Shown: piece by piece, positions 25,351-34,317 of the stretch
Layout of the letters: the number at the start of each line of letters is the position of its first letter
How positions within the stretch are numbered: the first letter of the stretch is position 1
From: Leisingera sp. M658
Lineage (GTDB): Bacteria; Pseudomonadota; Alphaproteobacteria; Rhodobacterales; Rhodobacteraceae
Reading direction: 5' to 3'
Assembly (NCBI RefSeq): GCF_025144145.1
Contig: NZ_CP083549.1
Span: 1 to 39,289, forward strand
Length of the DNA: 39,289 bases
Position numbers and translations under genes: made by a program
Notes under the pieces: model-generated
What the model saw: only the letters and a program-made list of their open reading frames with translations
Database searches by the model: none
Told to the model about the DNA's origin: nothing

Positions 25351-26582
25351 TTTGCGTTTTCTCCTAGCTGGTCAAGGGGAGCCATGGCCGTTTGCGCCAA
25401 AAGCGCATCCGCGTTTGGATCGGTATGCCGGGGGCGGCCAAGGATATCCCGGCGCTCATTGGCCGTCAGCGTGCCGCTGCCCGCCATCTTCTGCAGGAAT
25501 TCCCCCTTGGCTTTGCTGTCCATTTGCAGCATCGCGTCACGATCAAAACGGAAGAAACCCCGCCGGCGCTTTTCGACCGGCTGCAGATCCTTTCTAACGC
25601 GCGCCTCAATCCGGTTGGCCATCGGGTTGATACCTAGCGTCAGCCACGACAGGAGGATGGTTTCTACTCCGCTGCCCCACATGGTCTGACCTTCAGCCGA
25701 ATGGCCAACGATGATTGGCGGGACGCCGAACCATCGGCAAATATCTTCGACACTGTAACGCCGGGTTTCCAAGAGCTGGGCATCATCTGGATTAAGCTGC
25801 GTTGCATTCCACTTGAGACCGGCCTCCAGGATCATGGACTTTCCGGCCTTCGAGGATCCCGCGAATGTCTCCAGCATCTTTTGCAGCTGATCCCTCTGCT
25901 CGGGTTTGAGAACCTGATCAGAAGTTAGAAATCCAGCGGTCATCATGGCATTGGAAAAGATGCTGGATGCTGTCTCATCCGCCGCCAAAGCTGCACCGAT
26001 CGAGGTGGCGCCGTAAGCGATCGTGGACATTCCAAGACCATCACCAGCACCAAATCCGCGCAGATGAAAAACTTTCTCAGCAGGAAGAACCTCCCACTTG
26101 CCGCGGTCATAGATCCCATACTTGAACCCGCCGCGGTCTCGGTCCCGCATTGGCTGCACCCCGAACAGCGGGCGCACACCAACCAGGCGCTTCCCGAGAA
26201 AGAGTTTTTCGTTGTAAGCATTGCCCTTCAGGCTCAGTTGCGTCGAACACCCTTCCCAGAACTCCAGCGCTGTCTGGTCGCGGTTGGGACTTTCAGCGAG
26301 GATGCCATAGAGATCCCCGTCATTTACGAGGACGTCGTTACCATTGCCGTCCTTCTCGAAATACTGCAGCGGCATGCCAGCCAGAACCTGGGCATTCTTT
26401 CGGACGCAATCGAAAACTACCGAACTGGCAAGCGACGTGCTGGCCGTGACACTTTTTCCCGAGGGTGTCGGCATGCTGGGTGACTGCAAGGCCGAGCTGC
26501 CGAAAGAACCAAACCAGCCGCCGCCTGTCGACTGGATTTCATTTCGGACGCCGTTAATCGCGGCGCGCAGCAAATTCATCAT
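25347..26582 (-). CDS. portal protein, HK97 family
   Basis: 411 aa. Dodecameric DNA channel at the head vertex. Signature segments include PLQYFEKDGNGNDVLVNDGD, EFWEGCSTQLSLKGNAYNEK, FHLRGFGAGDGLGMSTIAYG and LETRRYSVEDICRWFGVPP. These match the HK97-type portal core in order. It overlaps the terminase and protease genes by 4 bp each. Confidence 0.92.
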   Translation of the reverse strand: MMNLLRAAINGVRNEIQSTGGGWFGSFGSSALQSPSMPTPSGKSVTASTSLASSVVFDCVRKNAQVLAGMPLQYFEKDGNGNDVLVNDGDLYGILAESPNRDQTALEFWEGCSTQLSLKGNAYNEKLFLGKRLVGVRPLFGVQPMRDRDRGGFKYGIYDRGKWEVLPAEKVFHLRGFGAGDGLGMSTIAYGATSIGAALAADETASSIFSNAMMTAGFLTSDQVLKPEQRDQLQKMLETFAGSSKAGKSMILEAGLKWNATQLNPDDAQLLETRRYSVEDICRWFGVPPIIVGHSAEGQTMWGSGVETILLSWLTLGINPMANRIEARVRKDLQPVEKRRRGFFRFDRDAMLQMDSKAKGEFLQKMAGSGTLTANERRDILGRPRHTDPNADALLAQTAMAPLDQLGENAK

Positions 26583-28306
26583 ACGACCATCACCGGGTTT
26601 GAAAGGAAGTCATCCAGGTTGGAGTTAACCCGCGGTTGTGGGTTCCAGCTCATCATTTGGACCGTGTTGAACATGGCCATGAGCGGATCGATCTTGGCTG
26701 TGCCAGATTGCGCCTTGGTCACGATCACTGCGTTGCCGCGCGCCTCTGTCTTCGCGTTTTCAACGCTGAAGGTCATAATCCGCTGGTTGCAGTGGATCAG
26801 GGTGCCGTTCTTCAGCTTGACTGGTGCTGCCTTGATCGCCGCATTCAGCTTGTAGCCCTGTGAGATCGGCGTCATGTCTTCGATTGCAAAACCGGCATCG
26901 ATCAGCGCGTCGATAATCTTGGCGACACCCTCCGGGTCCATGCCGATCCCGTTCTCCTCAGGCAAAAGGCCTAGATCCCGCAACCGGACACAGTATTCCA
27001 CAATCTCCGGAAACGCTTCATCTTCGAGATTTCCCACCAGGACCAGATCCCCAGATTTAGCGAGTGCTTCCAGCTCCGGCTTGATTTCCTTGCGCAGCTC
27101 CAGAACCATTTCATCAGCCCAGGCTTTGGACCAGAATTGCCAGCGCTTAGTTTCGCGGTGGCGGCCCATGATGCCGAAGCCCAAAAGGTCATCAAGGCCG
27201 CCGCCGTCCACTCCGGCGACGCAGACGTCGGACGTCGATAGGATATCGTCCAGCGTGATTGGCCGGGCGGCATCTTCCCAGAACAGCGCTCCGACCCATT
27301 TACCTGTGCCGAGTCCAAGTGAAGGCTCAATATTCAGGTGCTGCGAAATGAACAGCGCGACGGCTTCCGGGCCTTCGCGCTCCGCCTTTCGCATATCGTT
27401 GACCAAATCCTCCAGGTGAACCGAGCGCCCAAGGTTCGGATTGACCAGCGTCCAGGTCTTCGGATCTTTCCATGCCTTGTTTTCGAGCATCTCCTGCGGC
27501 AGCTCGTACATGACAGCCAGCATCGGCAACCGGATTTCGCCGTCCCGGACAGCCCGCGCCGTCGCCAGCTCCTTTTCAAACTGCCCGGTGGGGCGATCCT
27601 TCGATTGGGTCGTGATCTGGAGAAAGAACCCTTCAGGCCGGGATTTCAAGCCGCCGCGCAGCTCGATAAAGACCTCCGGAGCTTTGTGCTTGCTACCGAG
27701 AACGTGGGTTTCGTCCACCAATACGAAACAACCTTTTGAACCCGTCACCACATCCCCGTCCGCAGACAAGATCATGATCACCGCTTCCGTTGTCAGATGA
27801 GTGATCGTCTTCTGGTGCGGCTGCACCCTAAAGACCTTCGACAACGTCTCATCTAACCGGATGATCCCCTGAGCTGTTTTGAAAGCGATACCGGAAATCT
27901 TCTGAGTCGGCGCAATCAGGTACAGTTCCGCCTGCGGGCGTTCATTCATGATTGCCGCAGTGACGATGATCCCTGCAGCAATTGCCGATTTTCCGTTCTT
28001 CTTGGGAACCAGCAGGAAGAACTCACGCAGCATTCGCCGCTTGGTCTCCGGGTTGTAGCTGCCGAAGATAACGCGAACAAAGTCAAAGACCCAATCGTCA
28101 CAGATCTCGCCAAATGTAGGCGTGCCTGGAAGATCCGGAACCTTCAACCGCTTGAAGATCCGAAGAGCCTTTTTTGCCGGAGCATCGAAAAGCGGCAAAT
28201 CCGGGATCAGCGAAAGGCCGTTCAGAATCCGGTGCTCCCAATCTGGAACGGACGTGTCCCATTCCGGGTCCAGGCCAAATTCTTGATCGTCAGAAAAATC
28301 GAGCAC
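26579..28306 (-). CDS. terL: terminase large subunit
   Basis: 575 aa. ATP-driven DNA packaging motor and headful or cos nuclease. The ATPase has Walker A as LLVPKKNGKSAIAAG (about 99-113), Walker B CFVLVDETHVLG (about 193-204) and the following ITTQSKDRPTGQ coupling region. The nuclease part begins with VAGVDGGGLDDLLGFGIMG (about 360-380), with acidic residues expected to bind metal. GTG at 28306 overlaps the small-subunit stop. Complete. Confidence 0.93.
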   Translation of the reverse strand: MLDFSDDQEFGLDPEWDTSVPDWEHRILNGLSLIPDLPLFDAPAKKALRIFKRLKVPDLPGTPTFGEICDDWVFDFVRVIFGSYNPETKRRMLREFFLLVPKKNGKSAIAAGIIVTAAIMNERPQAELYLIAPTQKISGIAFKTAQGIIRLDETLSKVFRVQPHQKTITHLTTEAVIMILSADGDVVTGSKGCFVLVDETHVLGSKHKAPEVFIELRGGLKSRPEGFFLQITTQSKDRPTGQFEKELATARAVRDGEIRLPMLAVMYELPQEMLENKAWKDPKTWTLVNPNLGRSVHLEDLVNDMRKAEREGPEAVALFISQHLNIEPSLGLGTGKWVGALFWEDAARPITLDDILSTSDVCVAGVDGGGLDDLLGFGIMGRHRETKRWQFWSKAWADEMVLELRKEIKPELEALAKSGDLVLVGNLEDEAFPEIVEYCVRLRDLGLLPEENGIGMDPEGVAKIIDALIDAGFAIEDMTPISQGYKLNAAIKAAPVKLKNGTLIHCNQRIMTFSVENAKTEARGNAVIVTKAQSGTAKIDPLMAMFNTVQMMSWNPQPRVNSNLDDFLSNPVMVV

Positions 28307-28803
28307 TAGTGCATTCCACTTCCAGGCTTGATGTCTTCACCCCAACCATCACTTGCGGTGTCATCGCCACCGAGGACTTTGTGGGCGTTCAGCTTCTCTT
28401 GCGCCTTTTTGCCGGGTGTCTCCGGCTTCGCCGCCGCTTTGCGCTGTGCGTCCCCCAGCCTGCCAGTTGTCAAAGCCAGGTCGCTTTTTGAGATCAGCTG
28501 ATCGAGCAGGCGCATCGCGCCAACGTTGCCCTTGTTCGCCTCTTCCATTGCGAGCATGAGCCGGTGAGCATCGAGCCGATCGCGCTGGATGTCCCGCGCC
28601 TTCAGCTCTGAAAAATAATAGGTTCTCAGCGTCGGTTGAGAGACATGCAAGGCACCAGCGATGCGCTCATTGGACCAACCCATAGCAAGTAACACTATGA
28701 CTTTATTGCGATTTTCCTGAGATGGTACGTGCTTCGGACGCCCCCGACGCCCATTGGACTGACGTACCGGGTCGCCGAACAGGTCAAATTCTTGTTCAGC
28801 CAA
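28306..28803 (-). CDS. terS: terminase small subunit
   Basis: About 165 aa from TTG 28803, which has GGAG nine bases upstream; the open frame runs further up, into low-complexity sequence with runs of C. It contains a resolvase-like helix-turn-helix (VIVLLAMGWSNERIAGALHV followed by SQPTLRTYYFSEL), then a helical oligomerisation part (LMLAMEEANKGNVGAMRLLD) and a basic end. It recognises packaging sites for the large subunit. The 140 bases upstream (28804-28946) hold no gene. Confidence 0.8.
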   Translation of the reverse strand: MAEQEFDLFGDPVRQSNGRRGRPKHVPSQENRNKVIVLLAMGWSNERIAGALHVSQPTLRTYYFSELKARDIQRDRLDAHRLMLAMEEANKGNVGAMRLLDQLISKSDLALTTGRLGDAQRKAAAKPETPGKKAQEKLNAHKVLGGDDTASDGWGEDIKPGSGMH

Positions 28804-28946
28804 GAAAAAAATCTCCGAGTGAGGGGAGGGCGGGTCTAGCCAAATCCCGTTTTTTGTGACTTTTTTGCCACCCCCCCCCTGTTGCCGATTTGCACCAATC
28901 GCGAAGGCGGTGCAAAACCGCAACAGTTGGCGGCAGCAGCGTGGCC

Positions 28947-29318
28947 CTAGGCCATACCGCGCTTCTCGATGCTCTGCTTCACCCCGTCGTGGTAGCTCTT
29001 CGACACTGACTGCAGGTTGCGTTCATCCCAGAACAGATCCGGGTCACCGCGGTGCGGACGCTTGTGGTCAACCACCGGGCTGTTCTGCGACGGATACTTG
29101 CCTGACAACCGCTCACCGGTCTCTTGGCAACGCCAGCCGTCGCGTATCAGGATCTTCAGCCGCAGCTTTTGCCAACGCGCTGTCTTGTACCAGGCCCGCC
29201 ATGGCTGCTCCACGTCTCGCTGCTGCGAACGCTGCGCCTCAGTTGATGGCGCTTTGCGGAACCGCGAGGGCGCAGCCTGCAAACGCGACTTGACCGCCCT
29301 GCCCTTCAGCTTGCCCAT
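28947..29318 (-). CDS. HNH endonuclease
   Basis: 123 aa. A basic N-terminus, a WRAWYKTARWQKLRLKILIR segment, then the HNH core VVDHKRPHRGDPDLFWDERN followed by LQSVSKSYHDGVKQSIEKRG. The DH/N/H order and the paired Asn are in place; one metal-binding Cys (RCQETGERL) replaces part of the usual zinc knuckle. HNH proteins next to terminase genes assist DNA packaging in many cos and pac phages. Confidence 0.88.
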   Translation of the reverse strand: MGKLKGRAVKSRLQAAPSRFRKAPSTEAQRSQQRDVEQPWRAWYKTARWQKLRLKILIRDGWRCQETGERLSGKYPSQNSPVVDHKRPHRGDPDLFWDERNLQSVSKSYHDGVKQSIEKRGMA

Positions 29319-29320
29319 GA

Positions 29321-29575
29321 TCAGACCTGATCAGGTTCCGGACCAACGCCCAGCATGATCGGAGGATGCGCAGTGCCGTGGATACGGACATGGACAGCTG
29401 CCCCACGGTTCAGAGCGGCCAGCTCATCCGGCGTCGGATGCCAGGCAGCCACCATGCAAGGCGTACCGGCACCGCTGACGGCGCATTCGATCACCTCATC
29501 ACGTAAGGGCAAACCGAGATAGCCCTGTGACTTCCCCAGCACCCGGGTGAAACCCTCTACACGTCCAGTCTGCAT
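29321..29575 (-). CDS. small hypothetical protein
   Basis: 84 aa from ATG 29575, five bases after GGAGG (the open frame extends to 29635 without a better start). It has LPLRDEVIECAVSGAGTPCM, AWHPTPDELAALNRGAAVHV and RIHGTAHPPIMLGVGPEP: a compact beta-rich layout seen in small phage proteins of unknown function. It lies next to the HNH gene in the late operon. Confidence 0.65.
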   Translation of the reverse strand: MQTGRVEGFTRVLGKSQGYLGLPLRDEVIECAVSGAGTPCMVAAWHPTPDELAALNRGAAVHVRIHGTAHPPIMLGVGPEPDQV

Positions 29576-29594
29576 AGCATCCTCCAAACACAAC

Positions 29595-29627
29595 AACGCC
29601 CAGGGCGGGATCTCCGCACTGGGCGTT
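29595..29627. terminator. possible hairpin between small genes
   Basis: Perfect 9-bp inverted repeat AACGCCCAG/CTGGGCGTT with a 15-base loop; on the plus strand TTGG follows. It could be an RNA hairpin affecting late transcription or processing. The lack of a proper T run makes the terminator role uncertain. Confidence 0.35.
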
Positions 29628-29677
29628 TGGTTCAACTCAACTGCTCATAGCTTACGCAGTGTCAGAGGCCGAATTCG

Positions 29678-29869
29678 CTATCGCGTGGTGGCCTCGACTT
29701 GAGTGAAAACAGACGGGAAACGGGTGCAACACATGCGCTTCCTGCCTGCTCGCATCCATGGCTTGTATCTTTCAACAGCGGCCACGGTGCCTAAGTCTGT
29801 TTCGAGCGATAGGGCAGGCTTCAGCACGGCGTCAACCCCCTTTTGACAACGGCGGGTTGCGAGCATCAT
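29678..29869 (-). CDS. possible small protein downstream of NusG-like gene
   Basis: 63-codon frame starting with ATGATG at 29869, overlapping the end of the NusG-like gene by 4 bases. Such coupling favours a real gene; the sequence (Cys-rich, basic, with a Trp-Met-Arg segment) matches no family I know. Base composition at third positions is not strongly biased, so confidence is low. Confidence 0.4.
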   Translation of the reverse strand: MMLATRRCQKGVDAVLKPALSLETDLGTVAAVERYKPWMRAGRKRMCCTRFPSVFTQVEATTR

Positions 29870-30585
29870 TCGTCATCCTTCACCCTGTCCAAGTCCAAGC
29901 CGTTGAATTCGCGTGAAACTTTCTCTCCCAAAAGCTCCAATACAGCCCGCACCTTTTTTCCGTTCACTTCGGCCACCTCAACATGGACGCCCGCCAATGA
30001 CCCGAAAGCAACCTTGGCGGAATCGCCTGGCTGAAAGTCGTGGCCATTCTTCACCATCTGGTGACAGGAAGGCGACAGCATCCCGCCGCCCCACTGACGC
30101 ATAACGTCAAGCACCAGCTCATGCTTGACGATGGCAGGCCTGCGTCCCTCACCCGCTATACCCGTTACAACATCCAGCGCCGCCAAGTCCGCCAGCCTGT
30201 TCTGGCCATCCGGAAAGCCGACAAACAGCCAGTCCATCAGCAACGGCTGCGGAACCAGATGGCGCTCACGGGAGTAACGGCTCTTGCGATGATCCTTGTA
30301 CTCAACAGGCATGAACACCTCGAACCCGGCCCGCTGCAACAGCAGCACCGGCGTGAACGCGGGACTACCCGTCCCCTTGATCTTGCGCTTGCGCGCCCTG
30401 CCCGCCCGATCCTTGTAGGCCTCAAACTCACCGCCGATCTCAACCAGCTTGATGCGGCCGGCATGCTTGCGCTTCACCCGCACCAACAGCCAGATCATCC
30501 CGCCGCCGCTGGGCTTCAGCCCATCGCTTTGCAGCAGCTCCACCTGGTCCGCCGCCCGCTGATCCACCTTGCCCGCCATCGTCAT
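29866..30585 (-). CDS. NusG/RfaH-like transcription elongation factor
   Basis: 239 aa, longer than typical NusG (about 180 aa). An N-terminal NGN-like domain is suggested by GGMIWLLVRVKRKHAGRIK, then by LLLQRAGFEVFMPVEYKDHR and PQPLLMDWLFVGFPDGQN. The C-terminal KOW motif is clear at FQPGDSAKVAFGSLAGVHVE (about 190-210) followed by VAEVNGKKVRAVLELLGEKV. NusG-type proteins bind RNA polymerase and modulate pausing or termination. It is encoded at the head of the late operon, so a likely role is antitermination across the 23-kb late block, as RfaH or phage antiterminators do. Start ATG 30585 (ATG 30579 also possible). Confidence 0.8.
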   Translation of the reverse strand: MTMAGKVDQRAADQVELLQSDGLKPSGGGMIWLLVRVKRKHAGRIKLVEIGGEFEAYKDRAGRARKRKIKGTGSPAFTPVLLLQRAGFEVFMPVEYKDHRKSRYSRERHLVPQPLLMDWLFVGFPDGQNRLADLAALDVVTGIAGEGRRPAIVKHELVLDVMRQWGGGMLSPSCHQMVKNGHDFQPGDSAKVAFGSLAGVHVEVAEVNGKKVRAVLELLGEKVSREFNGLDLDRVKDDE

Positions 30586-30912
30586 TGCCCGAATGCCCTC
30601 AATTCACTGCCGTAACGCCCTGTTACGGGCTGTTTCGCAATTGTTTCGCAATTCGTTTCGCCGCTAACCCTTTGTATTAATATCTCTTTTTTAAGAGATA
30701 GAGTTATAAGTAACGGCATAACGCTATAAATACTGACCCCTCTCACACAGGCATATGCACCACATGCTTGGCATATGGCGTTACAGCGTTTCACTGTGTT
30801 TGAGGGCCTGAAATTTCCTATCATTATCAGCACCTTACCCGCGTAACGTAAGGTGAAACATGACCGTAACAGGACAGCCTAAACCGTTTCAGATTTTTGG
30901 AACAATGTCCCT
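30586..30912. other. non-coding AT-rich region with CGTAAC motifs, origin or promoter
   Basis: 327 bp without a gene, between the NusG-like gene and the ATPase gene. It holds CGTAAC (either strand) at 30611, 30622, 30779, 30842 and 30865, a GTAACGG at 30710, and one more CGTAAC just inside the ATPase gene at 30924. The first two form an inverted repeat CCGTAAC/GTTACGG (30610-30628). A tandem 11-bp repeat TGTTTCGCAAT is at 30631-30652, and a hairpin TATCTCTT/AAGAGATA at 30681-30700. An AT-rich core follows. Iteron-like repeats plus AT-rich DNA beside replication genes suggest a phage origin; the late promoter must also lie here. Confidence 0.5.
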
Positions 30913-32829
30913 TCATTGGTCACCGTAACTGCCCTTTTCAGGGCTTTCTTCATATCCGGGGAGAAGACGCGCGGGGATGACCAGGCCGCGCTGGGGGCGA
31001 CCCGCGACGCGCATAGTGCCCGGGTAGACCCTCACATCATCAATCGTCTGCAGAGCGGCCTTGTGGGCGCCTTTACGCCACCGCCCACCTGTCAGCGCCT
31101 TGTCCAGCAAAGGGCTGGCAGCATTGCTGATAAACAGCTCTTTCCGGCAATCACCTCGGCCAATCAACCGAAGTCCCAAGCGCTCCAGCAAATTTGCCTC
31201 TCCGTCTTCTGGCTCATGAGCGCCGCGATTGTGAACCATGATGACTTCTGAAACCGTCGTGTAGCCGCCATGATCCTTGAGAAGCTGGGCGCCGAAAATG
31301 GCATTCAGCAGCTGCTGCCCCTCCCCCATTTCGTCCGCTTCCTGCGTCTCTGTCAGCAGCGGGATGGCGATCTCTCTGGCCTGCTGCAGCCGATCCCTGC
31401 ACGCCTTATCTGTTTCCAGGCTGATCAAGGGATCATCAAACATCATCAGATCCCAACCGGCCAGCAAAGTCCCGATCGTGTCACCGTCCCGCGCCCGGCC
31501 ACCCAGGCCTTGAACCATCCCGTTGTAAACTCGGAACGTTCGGTCCCAGCGCCGGGGCGCCAGGCGCAGCATCCGGCGCCATATCTTAGGCCCCAGGGCA
31601 ATTGCGTCCTCTTCCAACTCCGCCAAAAGGCCCGCATCATCTTCAGGCGACGAAGACCCAACACGATCCCCCAATGTCAGAATTGCAAAACGGTTCCGGT
31701 CCTGCGGAGCCATGCCGCCCGGGATAATCGCCCCCAGCAGCCCCGCCCCATAGAGGCCAAACCGTATGCCGGAATGGTCTGAGGTGCCGCGTTCCATCTG
31801 CGCGCCTTCAGATCCGGACATCAGACGCAGCATTGCTATGATTTCTTCCACGTCGAGTTTTTGCTCATCACCCTCTGCTTCATCAAAAACCCGGACCAGT
31901 GCCATTCTGTTAGTGGTCTGCCGGATGCTGGCCGCAGATGAATTGTTCTTGCCGCCAACTGCCATCCCGCCCAAGAGCGAGGTGATCAACTTGATCAGAG
32001 TTGTCTTCCCGGCCCCGCTCTTGCCGCTCACATACATATGAGTACGCCAATCCGGGTATTGCCCCAGCACGGCCTGACCGATCCAGGCAACCACCAGAAG
32101 CCCGGCATTCTTCACCCGCCAGTTCCAGTAATTCCCGATCCGATGGGCCAGAAACTCGATATCCTCAACACTTGCAGACTCTTTTGCCGGCACATCGATC
32201 GCAGGCACCGAGGGGTACAACGCCCCCGCCACCATGCGCCCCTGCCGTTCTTCCGCTGGGTTAACCAGTAGGTTTTCGCCCAGGTGAACAACAGGGGAAC
32301 CAGTGCTGCCGCGCCAGGTGCCAACATGCCGGATCGGCATGTTCCGGTTGAACAACGGGCGCTGCCCGCAGGCCTGCATCAAAAGGTCGCCTGCTGTGGC
32401 AGCATTAAAGCCAGTGTCCCGCTTTTCATTCTTTGTTGGCGCAATATCGGCCAATGGCCGGATAGGGTCTTTTACACCAGCCATCAGCGCAACCAGGTTT
32501 GATCGATGGCTCAAAGCACCGGCGGCCAGCTCGATCAGCTCACCTCTGGCGTTCAGGAAATGGAACTTACCCCCAGCCATTCCAAGCGCCTGCACCGGGA
32601 AGTTTGGCGGCAGCACTGGTTTCTCCCCATCGCCGCTGTACCCGCTGCCATCACCGCCAGGATAGTCATCGAGGCCCGCCGCGCCCCCGCCCGGATCCTC
32701 AAAAGGGTCGGCGGCGCCTCCCCCCGGTAGGCCAGAACCAAAGCCGATTTTTTCACCCCTTTCACCCTCTGGCACATGTTCTTCCATCTGCTCAAATGCG
32801 GCATGCACGTCCGTCGCACCTTCATTCAT
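30913..32829 (-). CDS. phage replication ATPase (helicase-like) protein
   Basis: 638 aa. A Gly/Asp-rich N-terminal linker (20-70) leads to a P-loop ATPase: Walker A SGKSGAGKTT at about 268-277, Walker B near 315 (LVRVFDEAEGD) and later sensor-like segments (GAIIPGGMAPQDRNRFAILT). It is encoded immediately after the primase with overlapping ends, so it is likely the replicative helicase or a loader. The ATPase subgroup (SF3 or DUF927-like) was not fixed. Intact; ATG 32829 overlaps the primase stop region. Confidence 0.8.
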   Translation of the reverse strand: MNEGATDVHAAFEQMEEHVPEGERGEKIGFGSGLPGGGAADPFEDPGGGAAGLDDYPGGDGSGYSGDGEKPVLPPNFPVQALGMAGGKFHFLNARGELIELAAGALSHRSNLVALMAGVKDPIRPLADIAPTKNEKRDTGFNAATAGDLLMQACGQRPLFNRNMPIRHVGTWRGSTGSPVVHLGENLLVNPAEERQGRMVAGALYPSVPAIDVPAKESASVEDIEFLAHRIGNYWNWRVKNAGLLVVAWIGQAVLGQYPDWRTHMYVSGKSGAGKTTLIKLITSLLGGMAVGGKNNSSAASIRQTTNRMALVRVFDEAEGDEQKLDVEEIIAMLRLMSGSEGAQMERGTSDHSGIRFGLYGAGLLGAIIPGGMAPQDRNRFAILTLGDRVGSSSPEDDAGLLAELEEDAIALGPKIWRRMLRLAPRRWDRTFRVYNGMVQGLGGRARDGDTIGTLLAGWDLMMFDDPLISLETDKACRDRLQQAREIAIPLLTETQEADEMGEGQQLLNAIFGAQLLKDHGGYTTVSEVIMVHNRGAHEPEDGEANLLERLGLRLIGRGDCRKELFISNAASPLLDKALTGGRWRKGAHKAALQTIDDVRVYPGTMRVAGRPQRGLVIPARLLPGYEESPEKGSYGDQ

Positions 32830-34000
32830 TGGCCTGTCTTTCTTGGTGTTTTTGTTTGTGTTTTCCGTTCAGCACATCGCACATGTCGAATCCGGCCGGA
32901 GCCGGAACGATGCCTGTGCGCAGTCCTGGCCGCGCAGTCCTGGCGCGCAGCAGACCGCATTCGAGCTGCTTTTGTGTGGACACAGGATCACTGTCCCCGT
33001 CCTTGATAAAGACCAACCGCTTAACCCATGGCGGCGGCACAAAGGCCTCCTCCGCACTCATGTCCGGCAGGCCGGATAGCTGGCCCCGTTTTTCGGATTT
33101 CAGCATTTTTCCGGCCATGTTGCCGAGGCTGACACCAGCCCAATAGGCCGCATTCTCAAACCCCGGCGGTTTGGGAAGGTAGGCGGCCAGGGTGTTCTCA
33201 ATCCCCTCTGCCACCACCATCGTATCGGCGTCCGCAGGCGTGATCAGCGGGATGAAATTGCCGCGCACGCTGCCACGGGTCAGCTTGGATTTTTCCGTCA
33301 CGCCGTTATAAATGATGGTCGCTTTGCCATGCGGCGGATTGATGTCCACCCAGGTCTGATGCACGGCCATCACCAGGCCGGTACGCCAATCCACAATTGG
33401 CGCAATCATGCACGGCCCGATGTGCATAGTGACGTTCTGCCCGCCCCGCTTCACAACATACGGGTGCTTCAGCAAATACCCGAGCGGGGCCGGTATCACA
33501 TCGAGGGAAAGGCCGCGCGCGCGCAGGTAGGCCCCCACAATCCCCCGCGACCCTGGACCCGCCCTGGCGACGATCGAGCGGGCGTCATCAATCGACTGCT
33601 GCCGCCACTTGTTCTTTCGCGCCGCCTCTGCACGCGCCCGGGCCTCTGCCTTTTTACGCTTTTTCCTGGCCACCTCTGGATCTACATTCAAGGGCTTTTC
33701 ACCGCAAAGGAATTCCAGGGCCTCCGGAAAGCTGCAGCCCTTCACCTCACGCACCAGCTCAATTTGATCACCGCCGGCAATCTTGCACTTGCGGCAGAAC
33801 CATTGCTTTGACGCGATGTTGACGTTGAACCGATCGCAGGGGCCGGTTGCCGGGTTGTGCCCCGCGTCCCCGCACTCCGGACACGGCCCCTGCATTTCGC
33901 CGCCCTTTTCTGTCAGGCCGTAGATTTCCAGTTTATGCAACAGCTCATGGACTGGGATATCCTTGGCGTCTGCAATCCGTGGATCATCGGGGAAGTTCAT
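32822..34000 (-). CDS. DNA primase (DnaG-type, zinc ribbon plus Toprim)
   Basis: 392 aa. N-terminal zinc ribbon with Cys40, Cys43, Cys69 and Cys72 (CPECGDAG and WFCRKCK), then a basic linker (110-130). A core carries a Toprim-like domain with VVAEGIENTLAAYL near 262-275 and LVFIKDGDSDPVS near 330-342, the acidic residues expected to bind metal. It synthesises primers for phage DNA replication. Directly upstream of the ATPase gene on the same strand, forming the replication pair. Confidence 0.88.
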   Translation of the reverse strand: MNFPDDPRIADAKDIPVHELLHKLEIYGLTEKGGEMQGPCPECGDAGHNPATGPCDRFNVNIASKQWFCRKCKIAGGDQIELVREVKGCSFPEALEFLCGEKPLNVDPEVARKKRKKAEARARAEAARKNKWRQQSIDDARSIVARAGPGSRGIVGAYLRARGLSLDVIPAPLGYLLKHPYVVKRGGQNVTMHIGPCMIAPIVDWRTGLVMAVHQTWVDINPPHGKATIIYNGVTEKSKLTRGSVRGNFIPLITPADADTMVVAEGIENTLAAYLPKPPGFENAAYWAGVSLGNMAGKMLKSEKRGQLSGLPDMSAEEAFVPPPWVKRLVFIKDGDSDPVSTQKQLECGLLRARTARPGLRTGIVPAPAGFDMCDVLNGKHKQKHQERQANE

Positions 34001-34317
34001 ACCTGCCGCCCCTCCGCTACTGCCTGCTTTTGCCAGGCATCAAGGTAAGCCCCCGCCCCTGCCCGGTTGAAATGATGCACAGCCTGCATCAGGCGGATCT
34101 CCGCATGCGATCGATCACGATCATTCAACGCCACGATCATTTGCCGCGCCGCCAGACGAACAGGCGCGATCGTTTCGGGGCCGGTTTCACAATCGGGGAG
34201 AACGCGCGCGAGGCGTTCCAGCATCAGCGCCCGGTTTTCATCCTCGATGCTGCCTGTGACCAGGTAGCCCGCGATCGCCAGCATGGCGCGGTGCGCATGG
34301 GTCAGCCTGCTGCTCAT
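33997..34317 (-). CDS. hypothetical early protein
   Basis: 106 aa, mainly helical, with AHRAMLAIAGYLVTGS, LMLERLARVLPDCETG and IRLMQAVHHFNRAGAGAYLD. Overlaps the primase start by 4 bp, so it is in the replication operon. No family recognised; possibly a regulator or accessory replication factor. Confidence 0.7.
   Translation of the reverse strand: MSSRLTHAHRAMLAIAGYLVTGSIEDENRALMLERLARVLPDCETGPETIAPVRLAARQMIVALNDRDRSHAEIRLMQAVHHFNRAGAGAYLDAWQKQAVAEGRQV

Noticed and set aside
28860..28885. Run of C residues upstream of the terminase small subunit as a regulatory or recombination site
   Set aside because: A single homopolymer run without neighbouring symmetry; more likely a simple repeat and a possible sequencing weak point.
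30582..30833. Minus-strand frame across the non-coding gap before the ATPase gene
   Set aside because: Covers repeats and AT-rich DNA, has no ribosome-binding site, and gives a Cys-rich unlikely protein.
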